Positions 1 through 5,627 of a stretch of DNA of 18,570 nt are shown piece by piece. The notes under the pieces are model-generated. The model worked only from the letters and a program-made list of their open reading frames with translations. It searched no databases and had not been told where the DNA came from. Position 1 is the first letter of the stretch, and each line of letters begins with the position of its first letter. The stretch is from the NCBI GenBank assembly GCA_021823425.1, contig JAKANX010000008.1, positions 1-18,570 on the forward strand, given 5' to 3'. Made by a program: the position numbers and the translations under genes. The DNA is from Microcaldota archaeon. GTDB taxonomy: Archaea > Micrarchaeota > Micrarchaeia > Anstonellales > Bilamarchaeaceae.

Positions 1-570
1 GCGGTGTACATGAAGGACTATTACACTGGGGAATGGTGCTGCGCGGACAGCTCCTCGCTCTGCAAATACGACCCGCACTTCTCCGCGGGCCCATGGCCGA
101 TGAGCAACATCCAGTTCAGCGCGCTCAAGTGCTCCTACAACGACTACGGCATATTCGGAAAGACAGCCAAGCAGGGCTGGTACACGAGCGACACGGATTA
201 CACCGGGAACAACAACGCAGCCGTGGACCTTCCCGCGCACAGCTCGGTTAACGTGATGAACTCCGGCTCGTGCGTTGACTACTCTTTCGTGGTGACGACG
301 CTGCTGAGGAAGGCGGGCTTCGGGCCAGGGGACATAATGTCCATGAACGCCCCGGGCCACTTATACAACCTCGTGCACATGCCGGGCGACAGCAAATACG
401 AGTTCATAGACACTACGGGAAACACCGGCGGCGACTTCTTCACCGGGCCGGGCTGGGGCTGGACATCGGGCGACGCCGCGCAGAACCACTGCACGTTCAA
501 GACGGACAAGTGCTCCAACGACCTGGGCATGTTCGGCTGCCCGGCCAAGAGCGACATTTCAGGGTGCTGA
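1..570 (+). CDS. Transglutaminase-like exported protein, 5' end outside window
   Basis: Only the C-terminal ~189 residues are present. The frame is open to the first base, so the GTG at 4 is probably internal and not the start. Seen: a cysteine in SGSCVDYSF, a histidine in GHLYNLVH and an aspartate in EFIDTTGN, in the order and spacing of the Cys-His-Asp triad of transglutaminase-like (papain-fold) domains. Many other cysteines (WCCADSSSLC, the LKC stretch, and a cluster near the end) suggest disulfides and therefore an extracytoplasmic location, consistent with the oxidoreductases nearby. The stop lies two bases before the next start, so the two genes form one operon, and the next protein is also exported. 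Whether it is a protease, a transglutaminase or an inactive binding domain cannot be told. The fold call is fairly sure, the substrate unknown. Confidence 0.7.
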   Translation, partial: AVYMKDYYTGEWCCADSSSLCKYDPHFSAGPWPMSNIQFSALKCSYNDYGIFGKTAKQGWYTSDTDYTGNNNAAVDLPAHSSVNVMNSGSCVDYSFVVTTLLRKAGFGPGDIMSMNAPGHLYNLVHMPGDSKYEFIDTTGNTGGDFFTGPGWGWTSGDAAQNHCTFKTDKCSNDLGMFGCPAKSDISGC

Positions 571-572
571 CT

Positions 573-1292
573 ATGGGAAAACTGACTTACGTTTTGGCAA
601 TCGCGCTCGTGTGCGCGGGGCTCTTCGCCCAATCCAGCGACGTGTCCGCCCCGCCCGCGTTTTCGGGCTCGCTCATTGTGGAAAAGAGCGCCGCAGCCTC
701 CGCGGACATGGGAGACACGATTACGGTCACAATAAATGTGATTAACAACGGCAGCTCTTCGGTTTCCGCCGGCGTGGAAGAGGTGCTGGGAAACGTGCAG
801 GCAGTGGAGCCCCAGCCCACCGTCTTTGACGTGCCCGAAGGCGAGATCGGGGCCAAGGGGCCCTCCATTTCATGGGCGCTGGACATTCCCGCGGGCAGGA
901 CCAAAAGCGTGAGCTACAAGGTGAAGCCGCTTACCGTAGGGATGCTTGACATAGGGCCCACGTCCGTTTCGGTTCCGGGCGCGAAATTCTACTCAAACCC
1001 CCTGCAGATTGACATAGCGTGCTCCAGCGCGCCCGGCTGCAACGACGCCATAGGCGAGACGCCGCTCACGTGCCCAGATAAGTGCGGGGGGAACAGGAAC
1101 GAGAATACCACGCTTCCCGCGATCGGTTTCACGCCGAAGCCCGTTGCGGCCCCGGTGGCGGCCATGCCGGACGCGAAGGCACTGGGCGAAACAGGCGGCG
1201 CGCTCCCGGCGTCAATTTTCGCCATTGCAGCGGTGTTCGCCATCGTGTTCGTTGCTGCGGGCGCCTACCTGCTTTTCATTAGGAAGAAGTAG
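573..1292 (+). CDS. Exported single-anchor membrane protein with CARDB/DUF11-like domain
   Basis: 239 residues from ATG 573, preceded by GGGTG and only two bases after the previous stop. This start places a signal peptide (KLTYVLAIALVCAGLFA) at the N-terminus. An upstream in-frame GTG-type start is ignored because it would bury that signal inside the preceding gene. Residues ~30–150 look like an immunoglobulin-like adhesion domain of the CARDB/DUF11 kind (TITVTINVINNGSS, IPAGRTKSVSYKV). A cysteine motif follows (C-x5-C-x4-GET-x3-CPDKC), resembling the 'GE..xxCPxDC' modules common in archaeal secreted proteins. A Pro/Ala-rich linker leads to a C-terminal membrane helix (~211–235) and the stop-transfer end FIRKK. 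The likely topology is outside domain with a tiny cytoplasmic tail. It probably works at the cell surface with the upstream transglutaminase-like protein. Exact function not recognised. Confidence 0.75.
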   Translation: MGKLTYVLAIALVCAGLFAQSSDVSAPPAFSGSLIVEKSAAASADMGDTITVTINVINNGSSSVSAGVEEVLGNVQAVEPQPTVFDVPEGEIGAKGPSISWALDIPAGRTKSVSYKVKPLTVGMLDIGPTSVSVPGAKFYSNPLQIDIACSSAPGCNDAIGETPLTCPDKCGGNRNENTTLPAIGFTPKPVAAPVAAMPDAKALGETGGALPASIFAIAAVFAIVFVAAGAYLLFIRKK

Positions 1293-1441
1293 TGTAGGGG
1301 GCAAGATTTGAACTTGCGTAGCCGCTAGGGCACAGGGTTTCCTACTGTTTCCGGTTTTCCGTTCCGGGTTCCGAAACCCGGAACTCAGGACGGGAAACAG
1401 GCCTAAGCCCTGCACGTTTGACCGAGCTCCGCCACCCCTAC
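1293..1441 (-). tRNA. tRNA-Leu (anticodon UAG) with intron
   Basis: On the minus strand a full class II tRNA folds. Acceptor GTAGGGG/CCCCTAC with discriminator A at 1293; D-arm containing the leucine-like GAGCTCGGTCAAA; anticodon stem CAGGG/CCCTG with TAG at 1405–1403; a 15-nt variable arm (1318–1332) able to pair GCC/GGC; T stem GCAAG/CTTGC around TTCAAAT. The long variable arm and the D-loop sequence support leucine. The mature RNA is 86 nt after removal of the 63-nt intron at 1339–1401. CCA is not encoded. The 3' end touches the stop codon of the opposing gene (1292), so tRNA termination must occur inside that gene. This tRNA reads CUA and, by wobble, other CUN codons. Confidence 0.95.
1339..1401 (-). 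other. tRNA-Leu intron with bulge-helix-bulge splice sites
   Basis: The intron sits between positions 37 and 38 of the tRNA. Around the ends the minus strand forms the canonical BHB: anticodon stem CAGGG/CCCTG, central 4-bp helix CTTA/TAGG (one U·G), bulges GGC and AAA each cut after the second base, then an 8-bp intron helix CTGTTTCC/GGAAACAG. Inside lies a perfect 10-bp hairpin (GTTCCGGGTT, loop TCGG, and its complement; 1361–1384). The archaeal tRNA splicing endonuclease would remove it. The anticodon base-pairs with the intron end, as is usual for pre-tRNAs. Confidence 0.9.
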
Positions 1442-1460
1442 ATGTTGCGTGTTTTGCGTT

Positions 1461-1477
1461 CCGCGCTTTGGGCGCGG
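1461..1477. repeat. Short GC inverted repeat upstream of tRNA-Leu
   Basis: CCGCGC, five-base loop TTTGG, GCGCGG: a perfect 6-bp stem in the 64-bp spacer between the tRNA 5' end and the TATA box of the repressor gene. It could be part of the tRNA leader on the minus strand or simply a structural element. No function is assigned. Confidence 0.4.
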
Positions 1478-1504
1478 GATAACTATGTTTAGCATCAATA
1501 CGAA

Positions 1505-1512
1505 TTTAAATT
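1505..1512 (+). promoter_or_regulatory. TATA box of the iron-repressor/permease operon
   Basis: TTTAAATT, embedded in the palindrome AATTTAAATT (1503–1512). The centre is ~26 bases before 1535, which predicts transcription starting almost exactly at the GTG start codon at 1536, a leaderless mRNA. Being symmetric it could also contribute to the divergent tRNA, but it is more than 60 bases from the tRNA 5' end. Confidence 0.55.
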
Positions 1513-1525
1513 CCCCCAAAACGCT

Positions 1526-1551
1526 TATTAATTAGGTGCGCCTAATTAATA
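1526..1551. promoter_or_regulatory. Palindromic DtxR-type operator over the start site
   Basis: Two 11-base arms, TATTAATTAGG and CCTAATTAATA, are exact complements around the centre TGCG. The core TTAGGTGCGCCTAA resembles the TTAGGT…CCTAA half-sites of iron-dependent DtxR/IdeR boxes. It covers the predicted transcription start and contains the GTG start codon of the repressor gene. This strongly suggests that the repressor encoded here binds with metal and blocks RNA polymerase (autoregulation plus control of the permease). Confidence 0.75.
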
Positions 1552-1922
1552 TCGTGAAACACCCGAAACCGGTAAGCGACAACGTAGACGAATACCTAGA
1601 GGAGATGTACCGCCGCGAAAGCAAAGGCGAGGAAATAACTACCAAGGGGCTCGCCTCCGCGCTTGAAATCTCCATGCCCTCGGTGAGCCAGATGCTCGCC
1701 AAGCTCAAGCGCGCGGGCTACGTGGAGCACGAGCCGCGCAGGCAAACCGCCCTCACGGCGAAGGGCCGCAGCGCCGGCAAAACCGTTTATTCCAAGCACG
1801 AAACCCTCAAGAAATTCCTGCTGTCCCTCGGTTTCGGGGAAAAGAAGGCCGAGCAGGAGGCGTGCAGGCTAGAGCACGCTGTTTCCGAGGAGCTGGAGCA
1901 GGCGCTGAGAAAGCGCATCTAA
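1536..1922 (+). CDS. DtxR/IdeR-family metal-dependent transcriptional repressor
   Basis: 128 residues. Residues ~12–75 form the winged helix-turn-helix (EYLEEMYRR, ITTKGLASALEIS, MPSVSQMLAKLKRAGYVEHE). Residues ~80–128 form the dimerisation/metal domain (SKHETLKKFLLSLGF, QEACRLEHAVSEELEQAL). The motif C-x2-E-H matches the primary iron site of DtxR (Cys102, Glu105, His106), not the E-x2-E-H of MntR, so Fe(II) is the likelier co-repressor. The N-terminal ligand position carries Glu where DtxR has Met. The C-terminal SH3-like domain of DtxR/IdeR is absent. GTG 1536 fits a leaderless transcript from the TATA box at 1505; GTG 1554 in the same frame is the alternative, but it has no ribosome site. 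The operator lies on its own start, and the FeoB permease follows after 10 bases. Confidence 0.85.
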   Translation: MRLINIVKHPKPVSDNVDEYLEEMYRRESKGEEITTKGLASALEISMPSVSQMLAKLKRAGYVEHEPRRQTALTAKGRSAGKTVYSKHETLKKFLLSLGFGEKKAEQEACRLEHAVSEELEQALRKRI

Positions 1923-1932
1923 GCTGATTTTC

Positions 1933-3075
1933 ATGGCAACGAAATCCATATCCGAGCTCAAGGACTCCGAAAAAACGTGGAAGAAGGCAGCCGAAGCCCT
2001 GTTCTTCCTCGTCGTGCTCGCAGCGGTCTTTTCCGCGATATTCTTCGGAGGGAACGCGATAAGCGGGTTGCTCGAATCCGGCGCGAACTCATACGTCCTC
2101 CCCATTTTCACGTTTGTGGGAGCGGCAATTCCGGTCCCATTTGCGCAAACCATCTCCAAGGGGCTATATTCGGGAATCGTGCTGGGCCTTGGCCTCGTGG
2201 TCTCATACCTCGTGTTCTTCCATTTCCTGATGGCGCTCCTTGAGGAAAGCAATTTCATCGCCAGAGTTTCTCACGACGCGGATTTCCTTTTCAGGAAAAT
2301 CGGCCTATCGGGCAGGGCGACAATCCCCCTCCTTTTGGGCTTCGGATGCACGGTTCCGGCGGTTCTTGGCGCCCGCACCGCGAAGAACGACAATGAAAGA
2401 ATCGCAATAGGGTTCCTTTCGCTCTTCCTTCCCTGCGCTGCCCGTACTTCGGTGATTCTCGCGCTCGTGGGCGCGTTCCTGGGCCCGCTAATGGCGCTCG
2501 CCGTCTACCTGATAGACGCCCTGCTCGTCCTTGCAATAGGGCTGGGCGTGAACCGCGTTCTCAGCCTCAAGCCCGGCAAGCCGGTGTTCGCAAAGCCCCC
2601 ATACAAAATCCCAAACCTGAGGATTGCCGCATACAAGGCATATTACGAAACCCTTGAATTCGTCCAGATATCCCTTCCGTGGCTCGTTGCAGGCGCCGTA
2701 TTGGTGGAAGTGCTGGGCACGACCGGGCTGCTGGACGCAATAGGCGGGCTGGCCAAGCCCCTTCTCGCGTCCCTTTTCGGCCTTCCGCCAATTACATTCA
2801 TTCCGCTCGTCTTCGGAATAGTGAGGGGCGAGCTGGCAATCGCGATGCTTGCCGCAGTCGGAAAGACCGCTGATTTCTCCCTTCTTCTCACCCCGCGGCA
2901 GATGATAATATTCGCGGTAATCAGCATGATATACGTCCCCTGCCTTTCCACGCTCGCCGCGCTCATAAAGGAATTCGGGAAGAGGAACGCCGCGATAATC
3001 GTGGCGGTCAACGCCGCGATAACGCTTGCGGTTGGAGTGGGGCTCAACCTCCTTCTTTCGCTCTTCCTCGCATGA
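1933..3075 (+). CDS. FeoB-type ferrous iron permease lacking the GTPase domain
   Basis: 380 residues, almost all membrane helices. Hallmarks of the FeoB channel part are visible: EESNFIARVSHDADFLFRKIGL (compare EdSGYMAR…RKIGL), the first Gate motif LLGFGCTVPAVLGART (~135–150, conserved Cys139), FLPCAARTSVILALVGAF, FGIVRGELAIAML, and the second Gate YVPCLSTLAALIKEFG (~333–348). Full-length FeoB has a ~270-residue N-terminal G-protein domain with GxxxxGKS. Here only ~20 polar residues precede the first helix, so the GTPase is missing and would have to be encoded elsewhere, or transport is GTP-independent. No FeoA is nearby. Co-transcribed with the DtxR-like repressor under the iron-box operator, which supports Fe(II) uptake over the nucleoside transport sometimes assigned to Gate proteins. 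ATG 1933 starts 10 bases after the repressor stop. Confidence 0.85.
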   Translation: MATKSISELKDSEKTWKKAAEALFFLVVLAAVFSAIFFGGNAISGLLESGANSYVLPIFTFVGAAIPVPFAQTISKGLYSGIVLGLGLVVSYLVFFHFLMALLEESNFIARVSHDADFLFRKIGLSGRATIPLLLGFGCTVPAVLGARTAKNDNERIAIGFLSLFLPCAARTSVILALVGAFLGPLMALAVYLIDALLVLAIGLGVNRVLSLKPGKPVFAKPPYKIPNLRIAAYKAYYETLEFVQISLPWLVAGAVLVEVLGTTGLLDAIGGLAKPLLASLFGLPPITFIPLVFGIVRGELAIAMLAAVGKTADFSLLLTPRQMIIFAVISMIYVPCLSTLAALIKEFGKRNAAIIVAVNAAITLAVGVGLNLLLSLFLA

Positions 3076-3135
3076 AGAATGTGCCCCTGCGGGCGCCGAT
3101 ATCCGAAACGCCGCAAGGGCTGCGCTAAACGTCTG

Positions 3136-3180
3136 GAAAAAAGAAAATAAGGCTGGAAATAAAGAAAAGGAAAAAAATCA
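3136..3180 (-). terminator. T-rich terminator after the CPYG oxidoreductase gene
   Basis: Read on the minus strand, several oligo-T runs (up to seven) follow directly after the stop at 3183, within the 107-bp convergent spacer. Archaeal transcription ends at such U-tracts. No comparable T-run exists on the plus strand for the FeoB-like gene. Confidence 0.55.
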
Positions 3181-3182
3181 AA

Positions 3183-4244
3183 TCAGGTTCCGCATCCGCC
3201 GGAGGCGGTCCCGGAGCCGGCAGACGCGCCTATTCCGGGCGAAGCCTGCACCGTTGAGAGCGTCGTTGCGCATTCCGCAGGCGGAGTGTTGAACGCCGCG
3301 CAGAGTGCCTTCTTGACGTCCTCAGGCGAGCGTGCAACGTTGGACTGCGCCCCGTTTATCACGACTGTGGGCGAGCCCTGCACCCCGTACTTGGTGTTTC
3401 CGGCAGCGTCAATCGGGAACGAGGTCCCTGATTCGGTTATGCCGTACTGGCTGTACGTGGCGTTTATGCACGCGTTCGTGGAGTTGGCGTCAATGCTCTG
3501 GTTTGCCATGCATGCAGCCGCGTCCCCGCTCGCAGTGAAGCAGCTGAGGTAGTTCCAGTACTTGGCAGGCTCGTTCTGCATTATGCAGTACTGCCTCGCG
3601 TTCTCCTGGACCTCCTTTGCCCCGTGCATCGTGTATGCGACGAACCTTATGGAAATGTTCGCCTTGTTGCCGAGGAGCTGCTGAACCGGAATCACCGCCT
3701 TCTCCATCTGGAGCCCGTACGGGCAGTAGCTCATCACGTACACCTCCATGCTCGGGTGATCCGATTTCTGGAGCTGGACGGGGGGCTGCTGTGCCGGCTG
3801 GTTCGTCTGGTTGGAAGCGGCCTGCGCCTCAAGGAGCTTCACCTGCGTAACGAAGTCATCCACCTTCACGGCGCTGCCGTACATGTAGTTGAGGTCGCGC
3901 GAGACCGGTATCGGTATCGGGCGCCCCTGCTCGTCGGTGAAGTTGAGCGTTATGAACTCGCCGTTGTCGGTCGCGCCCTTGTATGAGAGCGTCGTCTTCT
4001 GGCCGAACTGTGCGTTCACGTAGCTTTCAAGCGCGCTCTTGAGCGTCGCCACCTTGTCCTGCGGGACAGTGACAGGCTTCCCGGCGCCCTCCGCTGCCGC
4101 GGTGTTGCCTGCAGGGTTCGTCGCCGATATGGTGCTGTTGCCCGCTGCACCAGCGGCCGGAGCCATGACCGTCGCGAACACGTACCCTATTGCGAGGGCA
4201 GCGATTGCGACGAGCGCATAGACTGCGATTTCATTGTTGTTCAT
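3183..4244 (-). CDS. Membrane-anchored DsbA-like thioredoxin-fold protein with CPYG site
   Basis: 353 residues. ATG 4244 is preceded by AAGGTGA. One N-terminal helix (~6–28) anchors it. Residues ~40–135 form an undescribed linker/domain, then a Gln/Pro-rich spacer. The thioredoxin-fold part begins near 165 (SMEVYVMSYCPYGLQMEKA) with Cys174. The usual second cysteine is glycine (CPYG), as in a DsbA-like subgroup. An insertion with several cysteines follows (ARQYC, YLSCF, AAACMA, NACIN), then the cis-proline loop VQGSPTVVING. The protein ends in a Gly/Ser-rich tail finishing GGCGT. It probably exchanges disulfides outside the membrane. The tail cysteine or one of the inserted cysteines could resolve the mixed disulfide. 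It has its own promoter near 4322 and lies downstream of a CPYC-type paralogue, suggesting an oxidase/reductase division of labour (inference). Confidence 0.85.
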   Translation of the reverse strand: MNNNEIAVYALVAIAALAIGYVFATVMAPAAGAAGNSTISATNPAGNTAAAEGAGKPVTVPQDKVATLKSALESYVNAQFGQKTTLSYKGATDNGEFITLNFTDEQGRPIPIPVSRDLNYMYGSAVKVDDFVTQVKLLEAQAASNQTNQPAQQPPVQLQKSDHPSMEVYVMSYCPYGLQMEKAVIPVQQLLGNKANISIRFVAYTMHGAKEVQENARQYCIMQNEPAKYWNYLSCFTASGDAAACMANQSIDANSTNACINATYSQYGITESGTSFPIDAAGNTKYGVQGSPTVVINGAQSNVARSPEDVKKALCAAFNTPPAECATTLSTVQASPGIGASAGSGTASGGCGT

Positions 4245-4317
4245 CAGTCTTCACCTTTTTCGCTTAGTTCTTCCTTTCCGGTTTGCATAAAGAGCAGTTC
4301 CCTCTTCTCAGAACCTC

Positions 4318-4326
4318 TTTATATTG
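4318..4326 (-). promoter_or_regulatory. TATA box for the CPYG oxidoreductase gene
   Basis: On the minus strand AATATAAAG in the 115-bp spacer between the two oxidoreductase genes. The predicted start is near 4296, giving a ~50-nt leader that contains the AAGGTGA ribosome site (4251–4257). Confidence 0.5.
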
Positions 4327-4359
4327 GTTTTGCTTTTGTATGGGTTATTCCATCAATTT

Positions 4360-5109
4360 TCACGAGGAATCCAGCGCCTGCTGGAATATCTGGTAGGGGA
4401 ACGCGCCCTTGATGAAGAACACGTACTTGCCGTCCGGGTCCTTGCCCAGCGCCAGTATCCCCTGGCTGGCGTACTGCGGGTACGCGGCCAGTATTCCGAG
4501 CAGCCTGGTCTCGTTCGCCGTCCTGGGAAGTATGATTATTGAAGACGGGGTTCCTGCAATCCCGTATTCCTGCCCGTCCGCAATGTCCGCGCTTATCGCT
4601 CCGGCCTTGCCCGCCGAGTAGCACGAGTTGTACTGCGCCGTGTTCAGCCCGAGCGAATCCGCGTATGAGGAGAACTTAGCCACGAGGTCGCTGCCCGAAA
4701 GGCCGCTCCATTCGTCCTGCTTCTGGAAAAGGAGCGAGTGCATCTCCCAGTATTTTCCCTGGTCGCCCGCGCACCTTGCGGCGGTCGCGCCGTTCCTTGA
4801 ATTGGGGTGGAATTCCAGCGGGAAATCCCGCAGATAATATTTCACCCTGCCCGTGTTCACGTAATTCTGCTCTATCTGCGGGAACGTTTCTGTGGCGTGC
4901 TGCCTGCAGTACGGGCACTGGTAGTCCGTGAATTCCACAATCGCGATTGCCGCGCCGTCGCTTCCCAGCACCGGGTTGGTTCCCATCCCTATGCGGAACG
5001 TGAGGTTCTGCACGGTCGCGTTGCCCGAATTCGGCGGCACGAGGCAGCCTGCTGTGAGCAGCGAAAGCATCACGAAAAATATTCCCAAAAGCGCTATTCT
5101 CCTGTCCAT
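4360..5109 (-). CDS. DsbA-family thiol oxidoreductase lipoprotein, CPYC site
   Basis: 249 residues from ATG 5109. A GTG nine bases upstream is inside the ribosome site AGGTGG and is not taken. The N-terminus (RRIALLGIFFVMLSLLTAGC) is a lipoprotein signal with lipobox LTAGC, so the mature protein should be lipid-anchored outside the membrane. The DsbA/Thioredoxin_4 fold follows: VEFTDYQCPYCRQHATETFP with Cys65 and Cys68, the helical insert (GDQGKYWEMHSLLFQKQDEW), and the cis-Pro loop EYGIAGTPSSIIILP (~180–195). Expected role: making or shuffling disulfides in exported proteins, such as the cysteine-rich proteins at 1–1292. It is the last gene of the ndk–dcd–dsbA run (13-base gap after dcd/dut), an unusual place for an envelope redox gene. 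Confidence 0.88.
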   Translation of the reverse strand: MDRRIALLGIFFVMLSLLTAGCLVPPNSGNATVQNLTFRIGMGTNPVLGSDGAAIAIVEFTDYQCPYCRQHATETFPQIEQNYVNTGRVKYYLRDFPLEFHPNSRNGATAARCAGDQGKYWEMHSLLFQKQDEWSGLSGSDLVAKFSSYADSLGLNTAQYNSCYSAGKAGAISADIADGQEYGIAGTPSSIIILPRTANETRLLGILAAYPQYASQGILALGKDPDGKYVFFIKGAFPYQIFQQALDSS

Positions 5110-5122
5110 CAAGACCACCTGC

Positions 5123-5617
5123 TCATTTGCCCTTGTTCTCGCCCTTGTATGCCCCTTCGTAAGAAAAATCCGTCCTCTCGGCGAGCTTCACGAAGACGAG
5201 CTGCCCTATCTTTGCGTTCTTCTTGAGTATTGCGCCGTGCGGGTTCGCCACTATGAGCAGCGCCTCGCTCCTTCCCTCGTAGCCCGGGTCCCAGACCGCG
5301 CATTCCAGCGTGATTCCTGACCTCAGGAGGGACGAGCGGGGGAAGCAGAAAGCGGCCGCGTCCTGCGGGATGCGCACGTACTCGTTGAACATCACCTTGT
5401 ACGCGCCCGGGGCGAGCTTCGCGTCGCCGTCCACGAACGGGACCGGCTCCACGTCGCTTATCCTCCTTTCCTTGTTGTCAAAGTCAATCTTGCCAGCGTT
5501 CTTGTACGCGTATGCCTCCTTGAGCGTGACGTCCACGCCGCAGGGCTGGAACTGGCTCTCGCCAATCGTGTCGCGCACCAACCCCTCCTTTAGCAGCATC
5601 TCCTTTGTGAGAATCAA
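5123..5617 (-). CDS. dCTP deaminase / dUTPase family enzyme
   Basis: 164 residues. The TTG start at 5617 is chosen because GGTG lies five bases upstream and because it yields the family's conserved N-terminus MIL. The next ATG has a purine stretch touching it and would lose this. Motifs: QFQPCGVDVTL (family QPxSxDL), FCFPRSSLLRSGI (trimer-forming RSSxxRxG), VWDPGYEGR, KIGQLVFVKL and the C-terminal FSYEGAYKGENKG, similar to the flexible lid of archaeal dUTPases. The segment after DPGYEGR (SEALLIVANP) lacks the clear TLEL glutamate used for deamination in Dcd, which leans towards dUTP hydrolysis. It supplies dUMP and prevents uracil incorporation. It follows ndk after 10 bases, a sensible nucleotide-metabolism pairing. 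Confidence 0.85.
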   Translation of the reverse strand: MILTKEMLLKEGLVRDTIGESQFQPCGVDVTLKEAYAYKNAGKIDFDNKERRISDVEPVPFVDGDAKLAPGAYKVMFNEYVRIPQDAAAFCFPRSSLLRSGITLECAVWDPGYEGRSEALLIVANPHGAILKKNAKIGQLVFVKLAERTDFSYEGAYKGENKGK

Positions 5618-5627
5618 AAAAACACCG

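Noticed and set aside
510..572. Upstream in-frame start for the anchored adhesion-domain protein
   Set aside because: It would overlap the preceding gene by ~60 bases and put Arg/Gln-rich residues before a clear signal peptide. ATG 573 has GGGTG upstream.
1461..1477. GC hairpin as an intrinsic terminator
   Set aside because: No T-run follows on either strand; it is upstream of, not after, the tRNA and the repressor gene.
1526..1551. Palindrome as a transposon end or attachment site
   Set aside because: No second copy, no target duplication and no recombinase nearby; the core matches a DtxR box and the neighbouring gene encodes such a repressor.
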